Below, piece after piece: positions 53,939-64,000 of a DNA stretch of 64,000 nt. The translations under genes and the position numbers were made by a program. The DNA comes from Strobilurus pachycystidiatus (taxonomy: Eukaryota > Basidiomycota > Agaricomycetes > Agaricales > Physalacriaceae), in the NCBI GenBank assembly GCA_019915135.1, contig JAHLMK010000009.1, positions 1,612,001 to 1,676,000 of the forward strand, in the 5' to 3' direction. Each line of letters begins with the position of its first letter. Positions within the stretch are counted from its first letter, which is position 1. Under the pieces are notes generated by a model. The model saw nothing but the letters and a program-made list of their open reading frames with translations. It was not told the origin of the DNA and searched no databases.

Positions 53939-55510
53939 TCAGCTACTTCGGATAGGTATGACCCACAGGGAACTCACGGCCATGACAAAGACATCCTCCC
54001 GGTCTGTTACCACTTCGGTCGTTCTCGCGATATGTATGCTACGGTCTCTGCTGGCTATTGATTTCCCATTCCCGCCTTCACCGTTGCCCCAAAATGCACT
54101 GGGGGCCAAGCTCGTCGATGGCATCGAAGTGCCAGCGATCAAGTTTTCGTTCTGCCTCGATGCGTTCGTGCGAGAATTGAGCGTTGCCATGAGAACATTC
54201 GAATACCTATAATCCGCGCGTCAGTGGTCCGTCTAAGGAGGGAGCGGGCGTACAATTTCCCAAGTACAAAAAACCTGTGACAGGCGGCCCATAAGTAAGA
54301 TAACGGGCGCGAGAGCTTGAAATTGGGTTTGACTTACACCAGAAAATGAAAACTGTACTCCTTGCATGTTAGCCAAAGAGCTAGTTCAGTCAGTGCGGCG
54401 GCTGTCGTGACCGCACCGGTTTCCACACTGAATCGGATGAGTTTGTTGATGAGGCTTGTTGTCTGGCTGAACTCGCTGGTGGCTTTGCGTCGAGAGAGCT
54501 ACAAGTAGTACAGGTAAGGGCATGTCAATGAGACAGTCCCCAAAATCGAACACTTACGATAGCCACAAGGGATAATGTGATGAGCACATCACAAGCGGCG
54601 CTCCCGGCAAGCCAAACCTACAACAATAGGTGTCAGAGCATACACTCCAGGCGGGCCTTCATGCGCACAATAACTTCTGCGGAGAGGTCGAAAAGTACGT
54701 CGAGCCTTCCCCCATGGATTGAAAGCTTTGAAATGCATGTGACGATGTCGAACACAGACGATAGACACCACCAACCACTGAACCGAAGTACATCGCAGCG
54801 GTGAACTGCATCAGAGACACCTAAGGTATGTCAGACATACATTCAAAAGGAATATGGGCTTGAGATCACAGCAGCAATCAAGATCGATAGCCAGATCCAT
54901 CTCGTGAGTCTGTAGATACGCCAGATGTAGAATGTTTGTGCCATGCTCGCAACTATATCATTTCAGGTGAGTGTCATAGTCTCAGTGAAAGGAGAGCTCT
55001 TACTCAGCGCATTGAACTCGGGGAGGATTACCAAAGACCAATCCAGAACGGAAATGTTGTCTACGTCTCCCCAACCCGGCCCGTACGAGTTCCATGCCCC
55101 GATAGTCATGAAAATCGTGAATATAGTCTCAAAACAAAACAGAGACCAAACTAAACGCGCCTGGGTATGAGCTAAGAGTAGGATATGAACGAAAACAGTA
55201 CCGAAAACTTTGAGACCGCGTCGATCGTTAGGAAACGCCTCTGTATACATGTCTACAGGATGTCAGCTTTCGGTGAAGTCAACCGGCATGAGTCATTTGC
55301 ATACAGATCTGAACGACAAGGATTCCGTAGAGGAAATAGCTCCACATATAACCAAGAACCTTGACAGCGTTTAGGTACCGAGGATACGGGACGGAGACGC
55401 CGCACCATAGGACCGGTGCTACAATACGAGTCAGCAAAAAGATCGTCGAAAGAGCTCTAGGCAGCTTACATAAAAGCGAGGTTGTGACCGGGCAGTTGAA
55501 CGGGGGCCAT
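53939..55510 (-). CDS. DUF6534-type multi-pass membrane protein, copy 2
   Basis: Minus-strand gene starting MAPVQLPGHNLAF at 55510 (almost the same first exon as copy 1). Pieces seen are MYTEAFPNDRRGLKVFGT, LVWSLFCFETIFTIFMTIGAWNSYGPGWGD, MAQTFYIWRIYRLTRWIWL (about 54.9 kb) and YSNVLMATLNSR-like sequence (about 54.2 kb), then a hydrophilic tail SMPSTSLAPSAFWGNGEGG. The end MAVSSLWVIPIRSS could be partly intronic. The layout and the shared tail words (STxLAPSAFWG, ISRTTDVV / IARTTEVV) show it is a paralogue of the gene at 40123-41861. It is divergent from the second GMC gene. Its function is unknown. Confidence 0.75.
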
Positions 55511-56378
55511 TTTGAGACGGTTCAAGACAGTTGCCGAGCCTCTATATGTATCCGGTGCGCTGCCGTGGAGCTGTCATGATGGCATCTATCATCAAACTAA
55601 TGGATAACCAGAGTTACACAAGTCGCAATGGGCGGCTCCTTGAAGCCCGTTGAGAGGATTGCAACGACCATGACAATTCGATAATCACAGTAGGCCCTAC
55701 GACTTCGAGAAGACTCGGAGGGCTTCCGGTACAGTAGAACTCTGATCCCATCATGTCTGCGCAAGAAATGTAGCAGATTGATTGCTGAGTTTCTGAATTT
55801 GTGGGAACAGATGTATGCGCAGCGCGGACCAACGAAGCGGGACGAAAGACTGTGAAGCGTTTTTCCAGGGAAAAGTATTGCATTGCGCAAGCCCGCGATC
55901 ATACTGTACCCGGCCACGCATTACACCGATATATTTTTCTATAATTGCTTGGAGTTATTGGGGGATACAACGCTCAGGTGACATAGATACGGCACCATTC
56001 AGTTGGAAGTTCACTGAATTTGCAGGTTTGATTGCAGAGTCTCTGGACGTTGAAGGAAAGTCAAAATAGCTAAGGTTCTCCGGCAGGCTCGCGGAGAGTA
56101 CCTTGGTGGAAAGAACAGAGACAGAGAAAAGCGAAGGTAGCAACGACGGGTCACGTGTTACCCGCTCGAAAATCTTCGATGCCCCGGTCCGCTTAGCCGA
56201 CAGCCTTGGCAACTAACGATCGAAAAGAAACCGATTCTCCTTCCGCTGTCGTGTATTATTGGAACCTTTGCGTTCAGCATACCGGATCCAGCCTTTCGCA
56301 GAATCATGGGATACTCAGAGTGGATGGATTTCTCTTATAAAGGCTGTGAATCTACCTGTCGATACCCACTCGTCCTCA
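55511..56378. promoter_or_regulatory. Region between divergent DUF6534 copy 2 and GMC copy 2
   Basis: A TTATAAAGG box at 56335-56343 lies about 40 bases before the GMC ATG at 56379. No further gene is recognised. Confidence 0.5.
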
Positions 56379-58795
56379 ATGTCTACCCCACATACTATCG
56401 ACGCAGAATACGACATAGTCTTTGCTGGTGGCGGGACTGCGGCATGTGTTACAGCCAGCCGACTCGCGTCTGCTGCCCCGGACCTGCGTATACTTGTCCT
56501 CGAAAGCGGCCCTACTACTGAGGGCAAGGCTGAGCACATTCGGCCTGGCCAGTATATCTCCCATATTCTGCCTACAAGCAAGACAATGCAGTTTTACGTC
56601 TCTCCGCCGTCCAACTATCTCGCTGGGCGTTCCGCCATTGTCCCAACTGGACGCTGTATCGGTGGAGGGTCGTCTGTCAACTTTACAATGTACAATCGAC
56701 CGGCGGCCTCTGATCTCGACGCCTGGGGAGAGCTCGGTAACCCGGGATGGTTCTCAAAGGATCTCATACCTCTCTTTACTAAGGTATGCCTCCAATGCTA
56801 CGACGTCGTGTCATGTTCTGATTTTGTTTAGGCCGAGAATTATCAGATTGATCCAAAGAAGACTTTGCATGGCGCCGACGGGCCCTTGAACGTCTCGCAT
56901 GGCGGACCCGACGCCCTTTCCGAGATCGGGAAGCAATTTCTAGACATTGGACCGAAAGTAGAGCCCAAGAGGTCAGTATCCGACGAAGGCAACGGTTATG
57001 ACGAGTCGTCGATCAACGTTTTCTACGTCAGTTTCGTCATCTTGGACTGGAACTTCAGACTCTTACTTACAGGCTGTTTTATAGAACATGCCCAAATGGA
57101 TATCTGCGACGGGACAACGCTCCGATGTGGCTCATCACTACGTCTATTACAAAGGACTCAAGAATCTCACCGTGCTTGATGGATGCCTTGTAAAGCGCGT
57201 GGTCGTGAAGTAAGTCAACAATATACTTCCTTCCCAGGACTAAACGAAATTTGACACAGGAATGGCACAGCAACCGGCGTTGAGTACGTATTCGACGAAC
57301 GAGTCTACCCCTCGTCGTCTAAGGACATTCATACCGTCCATGCCAAGAAACTTGTGGTCGTTGCAGCTGGTGCTATGGGTTCTCCTCTGATCCTCGAGCG
57401 CTCCGGAATCGGAAGCAGGGAAGTTCTCGAGACAACGGGCATTCCCCTTGTTGCGGAAGTCCCGGGTGTGGGTGCTAACTATGAAGGCAAGCTTGGCGTG
57501 TTCATTGTCAGTACTCCGTCGACCACAACTCTTTCCTAGATCATGCCTCATACGTCACTGCATTTTTCGCGGACCCCGAGCTGGAAACATTAGACCCTGT
57601 CAACCGTGGCGACAAGGAGGCATTGCCGAAGTTGATAGAGAGATGGGGAAAGGACGGTGGTGGCTTACTGGGCGGAAAGTAGGCAGTGACACAAGACTTT
57701 CGTGTCGTCTGGCTAACCACATCTCAGTGCTATCGACGGGGTCATCAAGATGAGGCCGCTGCCTGACGAGTTGGAGGACACGGGCCCGGAGTTTGTCGAG
57801 CATTTCAAGAATGCATACGCGGACAAGCCGGACAAGCCGGTGTTACTTTTGTCTGCAACATCTGGGTATGCTCCTACGCCTTCTCTATCTTATGCTTGGC
57901 GATCGCTCATAACCTTAGTATTCCCGCACCCCAAGGCGGTCTTGGTCTCCCACCGGTGAACTACATAGGACTTGGCATGTTCTCCGTAAGCGCACAGTGC
58001 GCTACCTGAATTCTCTCACCTCATCTGTTGAGTAGGGTTATCCGGAATCTCGAGGAAGCTTGCATATCTCCTCAGAAGATCCTCACGCCCCACCGAACTT
58101 CGAGTCGGGCTTCCTCTCGAAGTACGTCTTTTCTATCGTGAAATAGCGATGCACTAATGATCGTATTGTCCTCGCCAGATATGTCGACGTTGCTGCCTTG
58201 CGGTGGGGCTATAAGAAAGGGCGCGAGATCATACGGCGCTTACCATCTGTGCGCGGCGCTGTAGTGCCAACTCACCCTCAATTTGCTCCAGACAGCCCAG
58301 CGGCCTTGGCGTTCGCAGAGACTGGACCGGTTCCACTGGATGCACCCAGAATCGTATACTCAGCAGAGGACGACGCGGCTATCGATCAGAACATCAGGCA
58401 ACTTGGTGGGTTGATTTCTGATTGGTTCGGGTACACGACACTGATCTTCATTCCCTGCCCGATGTTCAGCTCAGACAACCTGGCACTCGGTAAGTGAAGA
58501 TACATCTAATTGTAGTACTTTCATCTTACTTCGCTAGCTGGGTACCTGTGCCATGAAGCCTTTGGCTGAGGGCGGTGTTGTTGACAGCAGCTTGAACGTC
58601 TACGGAGTCAAATCGCTCAAGGTGGTCGATATGTCCATCGTCCCATCTAACGTGAACTCGGTATGCTACGTGCTGTAAATGTCCGCGCCACCACGACTCA
58701 TATATGCCTTTCAGAATACCAACTCGGCTGCCATTGTCATCGGGGAGAAGGCAGCGTTGATAATTGCCCAGGAATTGGGAATCGGGGCCGTCTAA
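56379..58795 (+). CDS. GMC oxidoreductase, alcohol-oxidase-like, copy 2
   Basis: This is a paralogue of the gene at 42728-45130 with largely the same intron positions. The start is [20 protein letters not shown]. Other landmarks are [129 protein letters not shown] across an intron, and [17 protein letters not shown]. The FAD motif and the active-site His and Asn regions are all present, so activity is expected. No signal peptide is seen. Products would be an aldehyde and hydrogen peroxide; the alcohol is unknown. An upstream in-frame stretch from 56259 is excluded because the ATG at 56379 matches copy 1 and follows a TATA box. Confidence 0.87.
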
Positions 58796-58941
58796 ATTCG
58801 TATCGGCTGGGAGCATGTAGGCTGGACAGGAATGGTAGACAAAGGAAAGGATATCAATGAAAATTAGAATAGACGCCTTAAGCTCAAGTACTAAGTTCGC
58901 CCGAACAAATGAGAATGGATGACAAGTGCTCCGCACAAACG

Positions 58942-61310
58942 TTACATTTTACTGCACTTATGCGTGGCCTTGTGCGCTTTCCAGCCTTCCTTGAGACAAT
59001 GCGCATCACAGAAGCAGACTTTCCCTCCACAAGACCCTGATAGAGGCATCAGATCACCGGAGGACCAATACAGCGACGACTTACCTCCGCACTTCCTCCA
59101 AAGCCCGGCTGACCCGCACGAGAAACACCGCTGCCACGGACCTGCTTTCGCCGTCTTTGCCTCCTCATCCATGTTCACCCCCTCGAAGAACCCGCCTTCC
59201 ATATCAACCTTCAACTGCCACACATCCGAGAAACTTCTCGATATCAGATGCTTCTGCCCCGGCACGTATTGCGAGTTCGTGTACCCAGAGAAGAGGTACG
59301 TCTTCCCCGAGGCGGGATCGACGAGGAGCTGGGACTGAGCGCGGTAGATCGGGAAGCCGCGGGTGAGAACATGCTTCCATGATGAGGTGGAGGGATCAGA
59401 GGAGTCGAGCATGAATGTGTCAGCGTAGTAGGAGAATCGGAAGGCCTGATTGTCTTCCGACCCATACGTCGGGACGCGGGGACTGTACCCGCCGAAGGTG
59501 ATTACTTTGTCTAGAACGGGGTTCTGAAATGAGATGAGTTTCCACATTCGAAGGTATCAGATCAGACAGACTCACATATACGCATGCCATCTCCGTCCGC
59601 TTCGACGGCTGATTCCCGACAATCCGTTGCTTCGTCCAAGTACTCTGTTCGATGTCCCAAGACCACAGATCATCGTAATCGTAAGTGGTCATCGCACCGT
59701 GCGGCATCTCTTGAAACTTGGCGCCCATACGATCCGCGTCGCCGTACATCACGTAGATCTTCTTCCCGTCCTTCCCGACCCAACTACACACATTCTCTCG
59801 TGGGCCAGGCTTGAGCAGGTCGGCCGAGTCCGCCGTACGCGTCCCGGAGAGCAACGTCCACTCCTTCTGCTCGATGTCCAGAACCAGCAACAAGTCAGTC
59901 CCGACTGGCGATGCGGAATGCGTCCCCCCGAACACGTACAGTTTCCCGTCTATGGCATGCATCACGTAGCCTTTCGCTCCGATACAGTATGGCCACCTCC
60001 CTTTGCCGCTGAACGCGGTCCTCATGCGGCCCCATTCGTTTTTGGTAAGGTCGAAGTAGTGCAGTTCGAGGTCGCCGACGAAAAGATAGGCTCGGTTGTC
60101 CTTGACATTTACGGCCATGCGATATCCGGTGTACTCTCGAATGAGTTGGTTGGCGTAGGGATACGAAGGGAGCTGTTGCCACTCGCCCAAGGTTGCGAGG
60201 TTAAGACGCCAGAGCTCACTAAAATGGGGACCGTCCAGACCCTTTTCGCCACCGAAGGCGTATAGTTGACCTGTAAAAACATGGATGAGAGAAAATAATT
60301 GTAAAGGGGATGAAACAAACCATCGTGAATGAAAGTAGCACATCCCATGCGCGACGAAAGTCCGCGAGTGTTCGTCTTCTGCCATGATCCGCGTATTTGC
60401 AGGTTCGGCGAGACAATCATCGACTTGTGCGCCAGATTGGGATCGGGATGCCTCTGCGAGTGGATCCTATTGAACTGGTACTGCGACTGCTTCGTTAACC
60501 CTCTGGTAGCCTCTTTCGTAAGGGTCGGAGAAAGTGATGTCCAGACCGTCGTCCCCGTCCAATTACTCTCCGCGGCCGCCGCAGTGTTTCCCAGCTTTGC
60601 GTAGATATCGTGGGCAACGCTGCTAGCGAGTATTCGAACGCGGTAGTAGTCCGGGATGTTGACATCGAAATCGAACCACTCTGTACGGAATGTTAATAAA
60701 CGCGGCCTGGAAGAGAGATCACCATACCGAAAGCCTTGACGCCAGACGAGAATTGCGCGTGTCGTTGGAGAACGGAGATTTGGGATACGTATTGAAGAGC
60801 CTGAAATGAACTGTCTCGAAGCGGAAACGTCCAGATGTCTTATTCACTCACCTCTTCGTATTCGCGAAGCTCGTACATGCATCGGGCAGCCCCGACACAG
60901 CATAGAGTGGCGACGACGCTGGGCATCGCGTTCCCAAGTTCCAGATACTTATCACAGAAAAATTTGGCGCGATATGATATCCGTCCACAGAGTGTCGTCG
61001 CTGCCTCCACATAATGCGTACGTGCCTGACGAAAGTCCCTCTTCTCCAGCAGTCGGTCCGCTTTGTGCCGATGAGCGTAGGCGCGTCCCAGGGTAGCTTC
61101 CAGACGATTGCCGCTATGCTTGTCGATCTGGATCGTCATGAAGAGTTCTGCTAATTCTTCGTTCTCTTCTATGGCGGAAATCATGGCGTCTTTGGGATGA
61201 CTGCCGAAAAGAGCAAACTGGTCCGACAAAGGGGGGGCATTGGTATGATATTTCTTGATGAGGTCCTCCATAATGGCGTCAAGTTCGCGGCGGGTGGGTT
61301 TCTTTGACAT
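58942..61310 (-). CDS. Kelch-repeat protein with C-terminal MYND zinc finger
   Basis: This is a minus-strand multi-exon gene. The N-terminal third is helical (MSKKPTRRELDAIMEDLIKK, HRHKADRLLEKRDFRQARTHYVEA, CVGAARCMYELREYEEV) and looks TPR-like. The middle has Kelch-type blades: MGCATFIHDGQLYAFGGEKG, AYLFVGDLELHYFDL, DGKLYVFGGTHSAS, KKIYVMYGDADRMG, MACVY/NPVLDKVITFGGYSP and KTYLFSGYTNSQY. The C-terminus is a MYND finger, CFSCGSAGLWRKC, then a spliced GSCGGKVCFCDAHC and WKAHKATHKC. The Cys/His ligands look complete. Such Kelch-MYND proteins are common hypothetical proteins of Agaricomycetes, presumably protein-binding adaptors. Exon 1 (61310-60852) ends at GTGAGT; inner exon borders were not all fixed. 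Confidence 0.82.
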
Positions 61311-61940
61311 GGCAGCAGAAGTCTATGCGGGGAAGAGCAAGTTCAATTTCCAAAAAAGAAAAGGGAACGCGTCCCACGTGAGTTTGACGCGCCATGTCAC
61401 ATCTGTCAGCGTCACGAGAACTTACGACCTTCAGCACCAGTCCACTGCCAACCAGCCTACGTTCATGACGAGTGCGCTGAGTTGGGGAGGGTGCTCGTTC
61501 GTGTGGAATGGAAGCCGGATCTTAGGCCAGAGCATCGCAATTGGGTTAGGTCAGAATGGACGGGGCACAGACTGCGGACAGCGGTACCGTAGGCGCACAA
61601 TGGCGGGGCTCTCGCACAGCGAACGTCATAAGTATGTTTTACACCCAGTGGGTGTCGTATCTTAACCTCGACAGGCTGCGTATTATTGACCTCGGCAGGC
61701 TGGTTTGGTTTTGGCCCGTGAGGGTTGGTTTTGGCACGAAGGCTGGTGGGTGATGAATGGAAGCATACCGGCTAAAGAATATCACGGCTGGAGAGTGCGC
61801 AGAGTCGTCCAATGCGATTTTTAGGATTTTGATGATGGAACTATGATCTTTATGCGGTGGCAGGTTTCCAGGTAGAGTTACGGAGTGCGTTGTGACCAGT
61901 AACTCACGCAACATGGCCACTCACCACCACTACCCTCCGG
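61311..61940. other. Divergent intergenic region
   Basis: Upstream of the Kelch-MYND gene (-) and of the small gene at 61941 (+). A CTCGACAGGCTGCGTATTATTGA / CTCGGCAGGCTGG partial duplication lies at about 61670-61700. Nothing else is recognised. Confidence 0.35.
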
Positions 61941-62643
61941 ATGCCCGCCCTCCAAATCAGCTACATGCCCACATCAGCGGAGGGACAGTCTCTGCCCCAA
62001 TCGTGGACTTCTGCGGCCGTCGTTTTTCTTGTGGTCTCCTGCGTTTACGCCGTCTTTCGAGTCCAGAAAGACATACGCATCCGTCCTGAACCCATCGTCA
62101 CCTGCGCTATCAATCGATGCTCCCAAACCATTGGCATCCTCTCGGACGATTACGAGCATTATGCTCACCCGCGGGAGTGCGAGCTCTTCGAGAGGTTGAA
62201 CCAGTACGTCCCCCTTGTCAGCTTTACAGCTTCAACAGCACCTAGTAATCAGCTTGATTTGTAGAATCAGAAGGGAAGCGCTGACTCTCCGCAACGAGCA
62301 TCGTGCAATCAGTGACCGCGGGGGCCTCGCGTATCTTCGCGCCTTTTGCCAGATGTCCCGGGGCGCTCGCGCACTGGAGTGCCGAGTCAAGCGCCTCCAC
62401 GAGGATTTGGAGGTGTGTTTGCCGCTGGAATGCTGTACAAATCTCACGCTGTCATACTCAGGCTGCCAGGCTATGCCGAAAGCAGTACATAGCTGACCTT
62501 CGCAAGGACCGGGACTCTGATGGAGGCCACGGTATGTCGTAACTTGCTGTTGTGCTTCTTGCACAGAGCTGATTCCTTGTACCACAGAAAGTCAGTCGGC
62601 GACAGATACCGTCCTAGGACTGCTGGCTTTCTCGGCAAGTTGA
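61941..62643 (+). CDS. Small single-span protein of unknown function
   Basis: The four-exon model is 61941-62203, 62271-62412, 62462-62531 and 62567-62643, totalling 183 residues in frame with GT-AG introns of 35-67 bases. One hydrophobic span lies near the N-terminus (SAAVVFLVVSCVYAVF). It is followed by a charged, helix-rich part with several cysteines (IVTCAINRCSQTIG, LRAFCQMSRGARALECRVKRL, ARLCRKQYIADLRKDRD) and a short hydrophobic C-terminus (VLGLLAFSAS). The family was not recognised. The acceptor of intron 1 at 62270 is chosen because the nearer AG (62264) gives a stop within a few codons. Confidence 0.55.
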
Positions 62644-63464
62644 GATGTGGATGTTACCAAGTTTTCAATGTTTTCGTATTGCTTTCTTTTCACGAATTCG
62701 GATATTTAAGCTCGTCCTCCGCTCGCTTGGAATCAAGCGCATGAGGGAGTTTGGATCTGGTAAAATCGTAATTGAGAACGCCAGCCCTCCAAGGGCACCG
62801 ACGTACTTTTCCGTGTTTCTCTTGGACGTTGTTCTTGTTGCTGTTACACGGCAGTGGTTCACGTACTTGTTAGCGAGTCAATTATCACTGAGTGACTTGT
62901 TCATGCGAGGGATGAGTATGGCCGTCTATTCCCCTGTGCCTGTCGCTGACACAATCCGCCACAAAATGGTTCGAAAATGAGATTTGATAAGATCTCAACT
63001 CTTGGCAACCGGTTCCGGCTACCAACCGGCCACACCTCGCCGTAGGCCACTACCCGAATCGGACTTGATTCCATACTCGCCAGCTGCTCGCTCACACCTC
63101 CGCTTCGACTGTCAGTTCTGTCAACCTGCGACAAGACGCCCAGACTTCGCGCCGCAAAAGGCGGTATTGCGCTGGATTCTGGAATTCCGTGGTCTGTAAG
63201 AGTTTAATTGCATGGTCACCTCGGAAATTCTTATGCTGTTATAGGCATTGCCGTCTCCAAATTGGCCGAGGACCGTTGGGCTGGATGGCGCACACGTCGG
63301 GATGATGACAAGCACCAATGGTTAGCGAAGATGGAAGTGACGACTGTTGAGGCGGGAGATCGCGAGGAGACGTTGGATGGATTGGACACATAGGATGATT
63401 TTCGCCGTAACTTCTCTACTGTCGCGGTGCGGCGCGTCCTGTATTTCTGTCTTTGAGCAAGCCA
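62644..63464. other. Unresolved stretch, possible short two-exon gene
   Basis: Plus-strand open frames at 62984-63199 and 63246-63393 could be joined across a short intron (WILEFRG, then IAVSKLAEDRWAGWRTRRDDDKHQW), but I could not place a convincing start or domain. It is left unannotated as a gene. Confidence 0.25.
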
Positions 63465-64000
63465 ATGAATATCTCTGATATTCTCGAATCGTCGCCGAGG
63501 AATGCGCCCACCTCCTCTGCTTTATCTCAAGTCAGGCGACCTCCTCCCGAGCCTCCCTCCCCAGAACCTCCCTCTCCTGCGCCTCCCTCTCCTGCGCCTG
63601 CGTCTCCTCGGAACACAGATATTGCGCCACTTGTTCGAAGCTTGTCGCGGTATTTGACATCACACCAGTCTATACACGCTTCCGCCTCACTTGAGCACGA
63701 ACTAAACTCTCTCGTCGCGTCCCTCAATCTATCTCCACTCACCGCCGAGAACTCTGCCACTTCAACAACTCTCATTGAGGAAGCCGTCAATCCTCTACTC
63801 CCAGCTCTACTACAGTCCGCTCCACCTCCCCCTTCCAAAGTCTATGACAACTATCCCATAAGCAGTCGTACCACCCTCTCGCGTCTCTACATCTATGAAG
63901 ATGTGAACGCGTATATCGAGTATCCAGAGTCGCATCCTGCCAACCCTGTTGGGTATCTCTTTCGACAGGACCCCACCGACTGGCGCAACCCTGTAGAGAA
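63465..64000 (+). CDS. Uncharacterised protein, 5' part only (runs off the window)
   Basis: An ATG at 63465 opens a frame with no stop to the window end (at least 178 residues). The N-terminus is disordered with repeated Pro/Ser/Glu words (PPPEPPSPEPPSPAPPSP). A helical segment (APLVRSLSRYLTSHQSIH) follows, and then a more conserved-looking part, RTTLSRLYIYEDVNAYIEYP and PVGYLFRQDPTDWRNPVE. The latter recalls a hypothetical protein family of Agaricomycetes; I cannot name a function. The 3' end lies outside the window. Confidence 0.6.
   Translation, partial: MNISDILESSPRNAPTSSALSQVRRPPPEPPSPEPPSPAPPSPAPASPRNTDIAPLVRSLSRYLTSHQSIHASASLEHELNSLVASLNLSPLTAENSATSTTLIEEAVNPLLPALLQSAPPPPSKVYDNYPISSRTTLSRLYIYEDVNAYIEYPESHPANPVGYLFRQDPTDWRNPVE

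Noticed and set aside
62984..63393. Two-exon gene
   Set aside because: No convincing start codon, domain or exon junction; described only as an unresolved stretch.
1..64000. tRNA or rRNA genes
   Set aside because: No cloverleaf-like or conserved rRNA sequence was noticed by eye on either strand; a covariance-model scan would be needed to exclude them.

Overview
This window is nuclear DNA from a filamentous basidiomycete, most likely an Agaricomycete (polypore-like). The genes are separated by short intergenic spaces and cut by many 45-130 bp GT-AG introns. The families are typical of that class: HET-domain proteins, DUF6534-type membrane proteins, alcohol-oxidase-like GMC oxidoreductases, an Msb1/Mug8-domain protein and a Kelch-MYND protein. 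Family names come from recognising motifs by eye; no search was run. Exon models were built by hand. For most multi-exon genes the exon lengths sum to a multiple of three, which supports the models.

Left part (1-29.3 kb): a rearranged HET region. Three HET loci (337-2565 +, about 21.84-24.42 kb -, 27.68-28.79 kb -) each face the 3' end of a gene or pseudogene encoding a Pro/Glu/Val/Ala-rich repeat. Only the middle partner (13323-19337) is intact: an N-terminal Msb1/Mug8-like domain followed by about 1,300 residues of low-complexity tail. The other two (3.0-4.95 kb - and 25.9-27.3 kb +) are decayed. The first unit is inverted relative to the others. The middle HET gene is dead, with two nonsense codons, a frameshift and a 470-bp transposon with an 11-bp target duplication. 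The HET leaders are tandem arrays of roughly 110-bp degenerate exon+intron modules. A fourth such leader at 19.76-20.5 kb has no HET body. Between the units lie two genes of an unrecognised domain family (5655-6251, and a two-domain version at 10711-12045) and an eight-exon gene with SUMO-type motifs (7229-8495 -).

Middle part (29.9-47.1 kb): ordinary genes. These are a conserved membrane protein, a histidine-triad (HIT) protein, two alginate-lyase-like secreted proteins in divergent orientation around the mitochondrial assembly factor COA1, a DUF6534 membrane protein, an alcohol-oxidase-like GMC oxidoreductase, a homocysteine S-methyltransferase and a small cysteine-rich secreted protein.

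Right part (47.1-64 kb): first a repeat-rich, gene-poor stretch with a minisatellite, a 1.3-kb inverted-repeat element, a broken triose-phosphate/nucleotide-sugar transporter pseudogene and a 931-bp element with 19-bp terminal inverted repeats and AATTT duplications. Then come a nitronate monooxygenase, a second DUF6534 + GMC pair in the same arrangement as the first, a Kelch-MYND protein, a small single-span protein, and a gene that runs off the right edge.

The most unusual content is the repeated HET/repeat-tail unit and the tandem exon-intron cassettes that form the HET leaders.
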